DNA of 64,000 nt from CBDEUK01 sp965250225. Its GTDB lineage: Bacteria; Pseudomonadota; Gammaproteobacteria; Eutrophobiales; Eutrophobiaceae. The stretch lies in NCBI GenBank assembly GCA_965250225.1, contig CBDFNQ010000036.1, forward strand, positions 62,001-126,000, in the 5' to 3' direction. The notes under the pieces were generated by a model. It made no database searches, was not told the origin of the DNA, and saw only the letters and a list, made by a program, of their open reading frames with translations. Shown here in pieces: positions 1-6,822 of the stretch. Each line of letters starts with the position of its first letter. The stretch's first letter is position 1. Both the position numbers and the translations under genes were made by a program.

Positions 1-191
1 CCAATAAATATCCAAAAAGATGTGGAGTATTCACCAGTTTCTAGAGCTTCCTTCCATGTGTGGTACAACGCCCAAAGTAGTAATAATAGAAGTAACATCC
101 CTACAATTTTCCAAATTGGTTTTGGCCTCAAATGAAGGAATTGTGATTTCACATAATCACTAGGCTCTAATGTAATATTTAATTCAATCAT
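1..191 (-). CDS. Integron cassette protein, partial (runs off the left edge)
   Basis: An open frame starts with ATG at 189-191 and runs leftward without a stop to the window edge, giving at least 63 residues beginning MIELNITLEPSDYVKSQ. Residues about 33-45 (WKIVGMLLLLLLLWAL) form one strong membrane segment. It reads in the same direction as the cassettes to its right and sits directly after an attC-like site, so it is the next cassette gene. I do not recognise the family. The 3' end is outside the window. Confidence 0.6.
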   Translation of the reverse strand, partial: MIELNITLEPSDYVKSQFLHLRPKPIWKIVGMLLLLLLLWALYHTWKEALETGEYSTSFWIFI

Positions 192-204
192 TAGCTCTTA
201 AGCA

Positions 205-254
205 ACATAACGGCTGAATTCAGTCGGCGCATTTTGCGAGTCGACTTTAATGGC
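205..254 (-). repeat. attC site (integron recombination site) 1
   Basis: Read on the minus strand the site runs from GCCATTAAAG to CAGCCGTTATG and contains an imperfect inverted repeat (AGTCGACTCGC, AAAA loop, TGCGCCGACT). It overlaps the stop codon of the cassette gene at 247-495 and lies just before the start of the next cassette, which is the arrangement of integron attC sites. Its GTTATG end is shared with the site at 4764-4829. The R'' core is degenerate. Confidence 0.6.
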
Positions 255-495
255 TTGGATATACGTAAATTCTTGCATCTGGGACAAACACTCCTAATAG
301 AAACCACATTCCTTGAACTACCCACATTAGAACCGCGTAAAACTTGATTTGTTCCTCAGACCAATGATCTGCGAAAGATGCAATTGTTATCTTTGCACCA
401 AGTCCTACCAGTTGGTCCGCGCCACCCCAGCTAATGATCCACTTCCACCAAATGCTTGATATCAGAAATAGAATAATCCACAGAACTAAAGACAT
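247..495 (-). CDS. Small membrane protein, integron cassette
   Basis: 82 residues with two hydrophobic segments, about residues 2-20 (LVLWIILFLISSIWWKW) and 52-68 (AVLMWVVQGMWFLLGVF). It looks like a small two-helix inner-membrane protein. The start ATG lies 19 bases inside the preceding attC boundary, and the stop codon overlaps the following attC, as is usual for cassette genes. I do not recognise a family and infer no function. Confidence rests on the cassette context, length and membrane pattern. Confidence 0.6.
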   Translation of the reverse strand: MSLVLWIILFLISSIWWKWIISWGGADQLVGLGAKITIASFADHWSEEQIKFYAVLMWVVQGMWFLLGVFVPDARIYVYPSH

Positions 496-513
496 TTCAT
501 TCCTTGTGACTTA

Positions 514-585
514 CGTATAACGCCTAGCGCAGCGGGCAACTGGAGCAACGCGTAAGTTGCTCCGACTGACGCTACTTGTTACATG
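514..585 (-). repeat. attC site 2
   Basis: On the minus strand it begins TGTAACAAGTAGCG and ends CGCTAGGCGTTATAC, the classical TAACAA...GCGTTA layout. The inner arms GGAGCAACTTACGC and GCGTTGCTCC pair strongly, and the outer arms GCGTCAGTCGG / CCGCTGCGCTAGG pair imperfectly, as in a folded attC bottom strand. It lies between the dioxygenase-like cassette (588-1247) and the 82-residue cassette. Confidence 0.8.
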
Positions 586-587
586 TT

Positions 588-1247
588 TTAAATCCATGAC
601 ATACCTACTGGCAAGTTGTAACCACTAAATTCTAAATGAAGTACCCTGCGTTGACTAGGGTTAGAGCCTTTGCTTGATGAATGTAATATGTGGGGGCGCA
701 TAACTAACGCTGAACCACGGTTTGCAATGCACTCTGTAGCTTGATGAGAATTTACATATGAGGCTATTTCGTTTTGAGGAATGACACCATAATGATGACT
801 TTTTGGTAGCACTTTTAGGCAGCCATTTTCTTTAGTTGATGGATCAAGGTGTATGCGGAAAGTAACCATATTATTTAAGACCTCCTCTGGAGGTTGCACA
901 TGAAGAACATTATCTTTTACGCTCCAAGGCCCCCAGCCAGATGGTTTGCTTTCCGTTGTTACGGAAACGGTCTTATCTTGATGCCAAGGTACTAACCAAT
1001 TACTTTCTGGTGTTTTATTAAAAAGAATAGCTCTTACGAAATTCGGTTTCCCATTTAGATACGAGGCTGCCTTTTTATAGGCAAAGAATGAATTCACATA
1101 ATTGTTAATAGAGGCTAACTTTTTTTCTGCATTTCTCACCCCTCCCGTACCAAACGGAAATTCGATACTGCCTATTTCGTTAATGATATTAGAAATATCT
1201 TTTTCCGAAATAAATTCATCTATTATTTCAAACCCATTTTCTAACAT
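588..1247 (-). CDS. Phytanoyl-CoA dioxygenase (PhyH)-like protein, integron cassette
   Basis: 219 residues if started at the ATG at 1245-1247. This start is preferred because the longer frame to 1385 reads through the attC site, and AAGGTG lies just upstream. The protein resembles Fe(II)/2-oxoglutarate-dependent PhyH oxygenases. The metal-binding facial triad is visible as HQD (WHQDKTVSV, near residue 90) and a distal His in RPHILHSSS (near residue 187). An Arg in QRRVLH, about 15 residues further on, is placed to bind 2-oxoglutarate. Substrate unknown: family members hydroxylate lipids, amino acids or secondary metabolites. Its length is slightly short for the family but contains the whole core. 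As a cassette gene it is probably read from an upstream integron promoter or from a promoter in a neighbouring cassette. Confidence 0.8.
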   Translation of the reverse strand: MLENGFEIIDEFISEKDISNIINEIGSIEFPFGTGGVRNAEKKLASINNYVNSFFAYKKAASYLNGKPNFVRAILFNKTPESNWLVPWHQDKTVSVTTESKPSGWGPWSVKDNVLHVQPPEEVLNNMVTFRIHLDPSTKENGCLKVLPKSHHYGVIPQNEIASYVNSHQATECIANRGSALVMRPHILHSSSKGSNPSQRRVLHLEFSGYNLPVGMSWI

Positions 1248-1272
1248 TGGCACCTTACTTAAACCGTGAAGA

Positions 1273-1341
1273 CATGTAACGTTATGAGTCAGACGCGGGA
1301 GCCGCAGGTGAGCCGTCGATCTGGACTCGCTTGTTAGAGGC
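1273..1341 (-). repeat. attC site 3
   Basis: On the minus strand it runs GCCTCTAACAAGCGAG ... GACTCATAACGTTACATG. It has the CTCTAAC core of integron sites and an imperfect stem built from GCGAGTCCAGA / TCTGACTC and GACGGCTC / GGCTCCCGCGTC. The last codons and stop of the upstream membrane-protein cassette lie inside it (ending ...GSPAAPASDS), a common tail for genes that read into an attC. Confidence 0.8.
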
Positions 1342-1723
1342 AAAATATTCCCTGACAGAAGATTTACCAAATAAATAACATGCAATCAATATAACTAAAA
1401 CTAACCCGAATATAATAGAAATATATTCTTGCATGTATAGCAAAGGTAAAATCATGCTAACCAATAAAACAATTATATAAATTAAACGTGAATAAGACGT
1501 TCGTTTCAGCATAAGCCAACCACAGATAGGTAAAACTATGCCAATGAAATAAAATAAATGGAGCATGTCCGCTCGCCCATATCTCAGTAGATGTCATTTC
1601 CTGTCCATTTATATTAATTGGTATCCCAGGAACAACAATTGGAAATAAAAATAAAAAACATATAAATGCATGTGCAGTTAGAAACTGTAATATATTCGGC
1701 ATGCTTTTAAATGTTTCGTACAT
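1282..1723 (-). pseudogene. Membrane protein cassette gene, probably one gene broken by a +1 frameshift
   Basis: Two overlapping minus-strand frames look like halves of one protein. The first starts at 1723 (MYETFKSMPNILQFLTAH) and holds a hydrophobic segment FICFLFLFPIVVPGI. The second covers 1566-1282 and holds three further hydrophobic segments (FIGIVLPICGWLML, IYIIVLLVSMILPLL, IIFGLVLVILIACYLF). Removing one T in the TTTT run near 1552 joins them as ...GHAPFIYFIGIVLPICG, giving about 146 residues with four membrane segments. The C-terminus reads into attC site 3. The family is not recognised. Alternatives are two translationally coupled genes, or an assembly error. Confidence 0.6.
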
Positions 1724-1734
1724 TTTACTATTAA

Positions 1735-1818
1735 GCCTCTAACGTCCGTGATGAGCCGCTGGGGAATGCGGAGCGAAGCGGCGCCTTTCCCAGTCGGCTT
1801 CGATTGCCTAGTTAGGCA
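1735..1818 (-). repeat. attC site 4
   Basis: The clearest attC of the array. The minus strand begins GCCTAACTAGGC and ends GGACGTTAGAGGC, so both 7-base core sites match RYYYAAC/GTTRRRY. Between them lies a long imperfect hairpin (GAAGCCGACTGGGAAAGGCGCCGC pairs with GCGGAGCGAAGCGG... and CCCCAGCGGCTC). It follows the RDD gene, whose TAA stop is part of the core site, and precedes the frameshifted membrane-protein cassette. Confidence 0.9.
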
Positions 1819-2516
1819 TTTTCTTTTTCAATTCTTCTACAACCATATAACCTTGACTTCCATCCGACGACAATAAAATAAAAAAATGATATCCACCATA
1901 AAATAGATAGCGTGACCAATAGCGTATTCTCATAAGTAGTACATCGTCTGTAGTATGCACATTCATCACTTAAACCAATTGTTGATACAAGCCCTAAAAT
2001 CAGAATGCTCAGTGATATATAAGCCAAAATCACAACAATACGTCTAGGAGTAGAAGGATACATATATCCCACTTCTTCTAATTCGCGCTCTTCCAATGCC
2101 TCCCTGGAAGGTAGTTTGCTTGCATCTTTATAAACTACTATAGATCTGGCAATGACATCGTGCAGAGCTTGATGCTTTTTTGTAGTCAAAATAAATATAG
2201 TTGAGGGCAATCCCAGTAACATTTTAAGAATAAAACGAATTAATGCGTATATGATATTAATATTTTTATTGGTATTAATATGTCTTACTTTAAGACCAAT
2301 GATGTGATGGCCAAAAGACGCGCCGGTAAAGGAAACCATAAACGGTTCTAGCAAAACAGCAGGTGCGAATGAAAGCAATACTCTTAAGATATCATTTTCT
2401 AAATGAAAATAGCTCACTACAAAAAAACCTAAAAATAATGAGAATGGAAATACTAGAGAATCTATGAGCATAGCTTGGATTCTTCGTAGTAATCTTGGGT
2501 ATGCTAGATTTTCCAT
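1812..2516 (-). CDS. RDD-family membrane protein, integron cassette
   Basis: 234 residues. The N-terminal two thirds fit the RDD family: the diagnostic Arg is in LLRRIQAMLIDS, the first Asp in the same segment, and the GASFGHHIIGLKV motif follows the second membrane helix. Membrane segments lie at about residues 16-36, 46-62, 85-110, 160-180 and 203-222. The last two follow a charged loop (SREALEERELEEVGY) and form a C-terminal hairpin not typical of minimal RDD proteins. RDD proteins are poorly characterised; some act in ion or solute movement. The gene's stop lies in the attC core. Its start is 10 bases after the 3' end of the group II intron, so translation begins in the 3' exon. Confidence 0.8.
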   Translation of the reverse strand: MENLAYPRLLRRIQAMLIDSLVFPFSLFLGFFVVSYFHLENDILRVLLSFAPAVLLEPFMVSFTGASFGHHIIGLKVRHINTNKNINIIYALIRFILKMLLGLPSTIFILTTKKHQALHDVIARSIVVYKDASKLPSREALEERELEEVGYMYPSTPRRIVVILAYISLSILILGLVSTIGLSDECAYYRRCTTYENTLLVTLSILWWISFFYFIVVGWKSRLYGCRRIEKENA

Positions 2517-2530
2517 TATCTTTATGCCTA

Positions 2531-4372
2531 ATCGGGATAGGGAGACACCTCACGATGCCCCTCCTCCCACACCACCGGGCATACGGATCACGTACCACGG
2601 CGGTTCAAATTTCTTTATATTCATCTTGTTGCCAGTTCTGGCAACCCCAAGTTCTTAAAGTACTTGTTTGGCATTGCATAGTAAAGTCCAGGGCTTCTAC
2701 TTAAACGCCATGGGCCATGGGCTGACTTGGCGGTGTTCCATGCCAGTTGTCGCTTAACACCCATCGCTCTCAGTTTTCTATACCCAGAACGTCCCCACTG
2801 TTTCCAAACATAACTTCGCAATCGTCGCCGGATCCACTTATCCAAGTCTTTCAGAGGACTCAATACTTCGGCAATGTCAAAGTATGCTTTCCAACCAAGC
2901 AGGGATTTTCTTAGCTCTGAAATAACTTGTCTTATAGAATGGCCTCTCGTTCGACGGCTCAGTGTTCTTATCGTGGATTTTAATTTCTTTAATGCCTTGT
3001 TCGACACTTTGATTTTATTACCACGCTTGCGACTGAACGTAAACCCCAGAAAGGTTCTTTTCCAGGGACGGTCTACAGCGCTCTTGTGGGGATTCACTTT
3101 GAGCCTGAGTGATGCTCCAACATACCGCTGTAAACTTTTCATCACGCGTTCCCCTGCTTCCTGACTTTTAACAAAAACAACAAAGTCATCAGCGTAGCGA
3201 ACGAAAGAATGACCGCGCTTTTCTAGCTCCCAATCAAGTTGATTCAGTACAATATTCGACAGTATCGGCGAGAGTGGCCCACCTTGCGGAACGCCTTCTG
3301 TACTCGCTACTTTCTTGCCATCAATTTGTACTCCCGCTTTCAGAAAGCGGTTAATCAACCTGAGCAACGCTGGGTCTTGATGCTTTTCTTTTAGCTGTGT
3401 CATGAGTAAGTCATGATTCACTCCGTCAAAGAATGCTTCAAGATCGCAGTCGACAATCCAATCTTTTTCATTTCGAATTGTTGATTGCGCATAACGTATT
3501 GCTTGGTGTGCATTTCGTTTAGGACGAAAGCCATAACTGTTGTCATGGAATTCCGGCTCCCATTCGATTTGCATCACCTGTGATATGGCCTGTTGTATTA
3601 ATCGATCTAATACCGTCGGTATACCGAGCTGACGTTTACCACCTTCTGGCTTTGGAATTTCAACACGCAAAACCGGACGGGGACAATACGTTCCGTCGAT
3701 TAGTTTGTGTTTAATTCGTCGCCAGTGTTGCTTAAGATAATCGGGAAGGGCATCAACTCTCATTCCGTCGATACCTGCGGCACCCTTATTGCGTTGCACT
3801 TGTTTTAACGCGCGCGTTAGATTATTCCTCTCCAGTACGCGATTAATTAATGATGAACATAAATTGGATTTTGACTCAATTGGATTTCCCATTTCTGATT
3901 CACCCACTGGGTTATCCAGAGACAGTGTTAACTGCTTATCAGGTGCCATTCAGAAATACTGCTCCAACGATTACTCTCCTAAATTCGTTCTGGCCTTCAG
4001 TTGCGGGAGTGCAACCTACTATGCCTTCTGCTGACTTCTGTATTGCGATCACAATAGATCTCTCTGTTGTCAGTTGTTCCTTCAACACAATACAGAGCTC
4101 CCGGGGTAAGACTCTTAACTTTCATCGCGTAAACGCCCAATTTATAAAACGTAATCCAATTGCAGATAGAAGACTTCGTTGTCACGTGCCAACTCGTCTC
4201 AATTACGTCACACCTCTTATTGGGTTCTTGTCCATCGCCCCGCGATTTTGCGTTGGGCTTCCTTCAGACCCTGCCTCGCGACAACGCCCTTGCCCTGTCG
4301 CTAACCTTCGGCTCTGCGTATACCTGGTAAGAGGACTTACACCTCTCTAGTTAAGTGCCATGCCCGGCACAC
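2531..4372 (-). mobile_element. Group IIC-attC intron inserted in an attC site
   Basis: On the minus strand the element begins GTGTGCCGGGCATGG at 4372, the conserved 5' end of bacterial class C group II introns. It ends ...CTATCCCGAT at 2531. Just before the end is a domain V-like hairpin (GAACCGCCGTGGTACG ... CCCGGTGGTGTGGG, about 2568-2612). Its 1.84 kb length fits class C with an open reading frame. Joining the exons restores ...AACGT|TAGGC, a perfect GTTAGGC integron core site, so the intron sits between GT and T of attC. This is the known target choice of the attC subclass. It encodes the reverse transcriptase at 2621-3949. Boundaries are read from consensus and may shift by a base or two. 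Confidence 0.92.
2621..3949 (-). CDS. ltrA: Group II intron reverse transcriptase/maturase (class C)
   Basis: 442 residues, usual length for class C intron-encoded proteins. The N-terminal RT0-RT2 blocks include RNKGAAGIDGM and IPKPEGGKRQLGIPTVLDR. The finger and palm blocks follow: SYGFRPKRNAHQAI, DCDLEAFFDGVNHD, GVPQGGPLSPILSNI and the catalytic FVRYADDFVVF (YADD). The C-terminal maturase (X) domain ends in the class-typical IRRRLRSYVWKQWGR...LGLPELATR. There is no HNH endonuclease domain after the maturase region, which fits class C introns that use single-stranded or hairpin DNA targets such as attC. It would splice its own intron RNA and copy it into new sites. All catalytic motifs are intact, so it may be active. 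Confidence 0.95.
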   Translation of the reverse strand: MAPDKQLTLSLDNPVGESEMGNPIESKSNLCSSLINRVLERNNLTRALKQVQRNKGAAGIDGMRVDALPDYLKQHWRRIKHKLIDGTYCPRPVLRVEIPKPEGGKRQLGIPTVLDRLIQQAISQVMQIEWEPEFHDNSYGFRPKRNAHQAIRYAQSTIRNEKDWIVDCDLEAFFDGVNHDLLMTQLKEKHQDPALLRLINRFLKAGVQIDGKKVASTEGVPQGGPLSPILSNIVLNQLDWELEKRGHSFVRYADDFVVFVKSQEAGERVMKSLQRYVGASLRLKVNPHKSAVDRPWKRTFLGFTFSRKRGNKIKVSNKALKKLKSTIRTLSRRTRGHSIRQVISELRKSLLGWKAYFDIAEVLSPLKDLDKWIRRRLRSYVWKQWGRSGYRKLRAMGVKRQLAWNTAKSAHGPWRLSRSPGLYYAMPNKYFKNLGLPELATR

Positions 4373-4430
4373 ACGTTTTGGATAAGACGCGCGCTTTTGC
4401 GCGTCGTTCTTGAGCCACTGGTTATGTTTC
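4373..4430 (-). repeat. attC site 5, split by the intron (rest at 2525-2530)
   Basis: The minus strand reads CATAACCAGTGGCTCAAG, a near-perfect GACGCGC-AAAA-GCGCGTC hairpin, TTATCC and AAAACGT. It is then interrupted by the intron and continues with TAGGCATAA at 2530. The rejoined 3' core is GTTAGGC. It follows the 104-residue membrane cassette. The hairpin plus TCTTATCC also resembles a rho-independent terminator, another known landing structure for class C introns. Confidence 0.75.
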
Positions 4431-4743
4431 ATTTCCACTCAATATGCTTATTTAAATAGTTAATAGCGTAAAAGACCATAATTATTCCCAAAATAACTAT
4501 TAAAGCAAAGACAAAAGAATCGATTAAACCAAAAGAATTACTATTATCTCTAAGATACAAAGACGGGAATAACAACACAGCACATATACCAAAAATATAG
4601 TGAAACGATGTAATTAATATACGAAGTGTTTTTTTATCTTCGTTGAATATTTTTCTGATGATTGTGAGTAGAATGACATATCCCAGTATAGCAAGCACCA
4701 TCAAGTAACCTAGTCCGATAAGATTAGCTAAGGTTTCAAGCAT
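4429..4743 (-). CDS. Three-helix membrane protein, integron cassette
   Basis: 104 residues. Hydrophobic segments lie at about 10-30 (LGYLMVLAILGYVILLTII), 45-63 (ITSFHYIFGICAVLLFPSLYL) and 72-94 (LIDSFVFALIVILGIIMVFYAI). Basic residues between helices 1 and 2 (RKIFNEDKK) suggest a cytoplasmic loop. No family recognised and no function inferred. The gene ends at attC site 5 and starts about 20 bases after attC site 6, so it is a complete cassette. An adenine-rich AGGAAT-like sequence upstream of the ATG may serve as a weak ribosome site. Confidence 0.6.
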   Translation of the reverse strand: MLETLANLIGLGYLMVLAILGYVILLTIIRKIFNEDKKTLRILITSFHYIFGICAVLLFPSLYLRDNSNSFGLIDSFVFALIVILGIIMVFYAINYLNKHIEWK

Positions 4744-4763
4744 ATAAATTCCTGTTTATTGAA

Positions 4764-4829
4764 ACATAACGGCTGAATTCACGGGCTGCGACGCTAGGAG
4801 CAATCTGAGTGAAATGATTTGTTAGAGCA
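4764..4829 (-). repeat. attC site 6
   Basis: The minus strand reads GCTCTAACAAATCATTTCAC ... GAATTCAGCCGTTATG. It has the TCTAACAA core and ends in the same GAATTCAGCCGTTATG as attC site 1, so the two sites share a 3' arm. The arms between (CACTCAGATTGCTCC / GCAGCCCGTG) pair imperfectly. Confidence 0.75.
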
Positions 4830-4830
4830 T

Positions 4831-5100
4831 TCATGCTTTGATTAACTCCATTTCATCTCTTTCAAGTGCAATTGAATGAGAATGACATTCTCCTTCTTTA
4901 AGATTTGGCCATGATTTTCGTATCCATGGTTTTCCATATTCATCGATTTCTTCTACTTCAAATATTTCATTAATCATTGAAGCAACATCAGCTTTTTCAT
5001 CATTTGGTAATTCATCAAACCAATTTCCAGATAATTTTAATAACTTGACTCGTGCCCCAACATTTACTTCATTACTATTTATATCTAAGGGCAATTCCAT
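4831..5100 (-). CDS. Small soluble conserved protein, integron cassette
   Basis: 89 residues, acidic and without membrane segments. It begins with a beta-rich stretch (VNVGARVKLLKLSG) and has the central sequence EIFEVEEIDEYGKPWI and the C-terminal GECHSHSIALERDEMELI. Its VGARVKLL...IDEYG pattern is reminiscent of small SH3/KOW-like barrels found in proteobacterial cassettes, but I cannot name the family. It has its own AAGGAA-like ribosome site. It is the cassette nearest the expected integrase side, starting 16 bases after a GTTAGAGC core site. Confidence 0.65.
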   Translation of the reverse strand: MELPLDINSNEVNVGARVKLLKLSGNWFDELPNDEKADVASMINEIFEVEEIDEYGKPWIRKSWPNLKEGECHSHSIALERDEMELIKA

Positions 5101-5115
5101 TTTTATCTTTTCCTT

Positions 5116-5153
5116 GCTCTAACAGATATTAGACGGACCCCTCGGGTCCGTCT
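5116..5153 (-). repeat. Terminal core site GTTAGAGC and a perfect 10-bp-stem hairpin at the array end
   Basis: The minus strand holds AGACGGACCC-GAG-GGGTCCGTCT (5131-5153), then AATATCT and GTTAGAGC (5116-5123), the last integron core site of the array. The stem is perfect, whereas attC stems usually have bulges, so it may be a terminator next to a half-site rather than a complete attC. It marks the right border of the cassette array. Confidence 0.55.
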
Positions 5154-5423
5154 ATCAATAAATTGAATTCTTTATATTTTTTCATAATCACAATTATACC
5201 AATGGGTTAATCCATCATTACCCTATTATTGATCCTAGCAAATCCGGACCCCGATATGCTGAATAACTGACGTGCTATCACCCTCAAGTCGGCCCGTAGA
5301 GATCCCTTGTCAGTTTACCTAATCTATCAAATTTCTAACGCATTGTTTATCACCCATATGGGTGAATATCTTTTCAATCGCTCATATGCTACTGCTTCGA
5401 TCTTGAATTAAATCCGGTTATAG
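5154..5423. other. Gene-free stretch between cassette array and HTH gene
   Basis: AT-rich, no convincing coding frame on either strand, and no remnant of an integron integrase that I can see. The only clear structure is a perfect 16-base palindrome, TCACCCATATGGGTGA, at 5350-5365, about 60 bases beyond the stop of the HTH gene. It could be a regulator site. Confidence 0.4.
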
Positions 5424-5879
5424 TTACCAACTATTGGGCTTTATTTTTGATATTAATTCTGTTGCAACTGAGGCTATTTTTTTACATAAATGATAGCTCA
5501 ATTTTTGACCAGACTCGAACCGCAAATAGGTTCTCTGATCGACTCCAATCAAACCCGCTACTATTACACTTGTCTGTCCATTGAGCTTCCGCCACATCGC
5601 TAATTTCTGCGGAAGAGTTGGACAAGGCTCATAGGGGCAATAACCTAGGAAGGCTATTATTTTAGGCCAGTGATTTGAATACGGTCGAACTCCTTGCCCT
5701 GATTCCCAATGCGTAATGGAAATCGGGTCAATTCCGATGATTTTAGCAACTTGCTTTTTGTTTAGTCCCCTTTCTAAACGAACGGCTTTTATATGGTCAC
5801 CGATATGATTGAAGGATTTTGGGTAATGAGCTGAATATTTTTTAGCTTTTAATTCAATCGGTTGGAGGGATGACAACAA
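5424..5879 (-). CDS. XRE-family regulator with two helix-turn-helix units
   Basis: 151 residues. The first HTH unit spans about residues 27-80: GDHIKAVRLERGLNKKQVAKIIGIDPISITHWESG is a typical XRE/Cro fold, followed by PKIIAFLGYCPYEP, a tail common in this DNA-binding family. A second, degenerate copy spans about 87-140 (LPQKLAMWRKLNGQTSV...GLIGVDQRTYLRFESGQ). It would be cytoplasmic and bind DNA as a tandem or dimer; targets unknown. The only in-frame start before the first HTH is TTG at 5877-5879. That start lies inside the degraded comM sequence, so the element border and this gene's 5' end meet there. Its family is frequent near mobile elements. No partner gene is visible. Confidence 0.75.
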   Translation of the reverse strand: MLSSLQPIELKAKKYSAHYPKSFNHIGDHIKAVRLERGLNKKQVAKIIGIDPISITHWESGQGVRPYSNHWPKIIAFLGYCPYEPCPTLPQKLAMWRKLNGQTSVIVAGLIGVDQRTYLRFESGQKLSYHLCKKIASVATELISKIKPNSW

Positions 5880-6363
5880 TGCAACGCAGGTATGTGTCTG
5901 TGGCTTTCTCGGTGATGAGAATGGCCGCTGCCAATGTACTGAAGATCAGATTTTCAAATACCGCAATTGAATCTCTGGACCTTTACTGGACCGTATCGAT
6001 CTACATGTTGAGGTGCCAAACATTACTCATAAGATCCTCGATAAAACCACAACAACAAATACTATCAACAGTTCTACTGTGCGTAATCGAGTTTGCCGAG
6101 CACGAGACGTACAATTCCAGCGCTCAGGAGTGATTAATTCAAAACTGACTAACCAACAAATCGATCAATATTGTTTTATTAATGATGAAAATACAGCTTT
6201 TTTACAAACAGCTATTGATAAACTAAATCTATCAACACGCGGCCTGCATCGGATCCTGAAAATCGCCAGAACCATTGCTGACCTTGCGGATTCAAATAAC
6301 ATTGAGAAAAACCATCTGAGCGAGGCGTTAAATTTTCGTTGCATGGACCGCAAACAGCATTAA
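5870..6363 (+). pseudogene. comM: comM (yifB) remnant, 5'-truncated with an in-frame stop
   Basis: Only the last third of ComM, the Mg-chelatase-like AAA+ helicase used in natural transformation, is left. From 5893 the frame reads VCGFLGDENGRCQCTEDQIF, the family Cys-rich segment, then KYRN, a TGA at 5968-5970 where the family has Arg, and ISGPLLDRIDLHVEVPNI. After this it is open to the normal C-terminus (LSTRGLHRILKIARTIADL...LSEALNFR). Sequence upstream of 5893 still resembles comM but is out of frame. The ATPase core (Walker A/B) is missing to the left, where the HTH gene and the cassette array now lie. It is therefore almost certainly non-functional. Confidence 0.88.
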
Positions 6364-6415
6364 TTTCTTCTCTGTTTACTTGCTTCATGTTTCTATTTCA
6401 GGTGAAATGCTAATT

Positions 6416-6814
6416 ATGGATACAGAAGAGCCCAATGCAGGAAAACCTGGTGACATCCGGGTAGAAGTTGAGAGCACTTATGTAGAAGAGCAATCCGAAC
6501 CAGAATCGGAAAGGTTTGTCTTTGCTTATACGGTAACGATAAGCAACAATAGTGCTTCACCTGCACGCCTGGTCAGCCGCCACTGGATTGTGACCGATGC
6601 CAACTACAAACAACAGGAGGTTACTGGCGAAGGCGTCGTTGGCAAACAACCCTACCTACGACCAGGAGAATCATTTCGATACACCAGTGCGACCATGCTC
6701 GAAACGCCTGTCGGTAGTATGCATGGCAGTTATCAAATGCTGGATGATGATGGTCAGTCGTTTGATGCCCCTATACCGGCATTTAATCTTTCCACTCCCA
6801 ATACAATTCACTAA
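6416..6814 (+). CDS. apaG: ApaG protein
   Basis: 132 residues from the ATG at 6416, chosen because AGGTGAA ends 9 bases upstream; an ATG at 6407 would sit too close to it. The protein is a single fibronectin-like beta-sandwich domain. Conserved blocks seen are IRVEVESTYVEEQSEPE, FAYTVTISNNS, LVSRHWIVTDAN, GEGVVGKQPYLRPGESF, YTSATMLETPVGSMHGSYQM. Members are linked to divalent cation resistance and are almost always beside apaH, as here (8 bases downstream). The biochemical role is still unclear. Probably cotranscribed with apaH. Confidence 0.95.
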   Translation: MDTEEPNAGKPGDIRVEVESTYVEEQSEPESERFVFAYTVTISNNSASPARLVSRHWIVTDANYKQQEVTGEGVVGKQPYLRPGESFRYTSATMLETPVGSMHGSYQMLDDDGQSFDAPIPAFNLSTPNTIH

Positions 6815-6822
6815 ACCTGCAC

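Noticed and set aside
2464..4350. Plus-strand frames across the group II intron, including a 166-residue one
   Set aside because: They overlap the reverse transcriptase and conserved ribozyme on the other strand and have no recognisable protein features.
5124..5870. Search for an integron integrase or attI
   Set aside because: No tyrosine-recombinase motif in any frame; the only coding frame there is the tandem HTH gene.
5955..5975. ATACCGCAAT in comM, similar to the ACCGC target of AbaR islands
   Set aside because: There is no element end at this place; the break in comM is about 70 bases further left.
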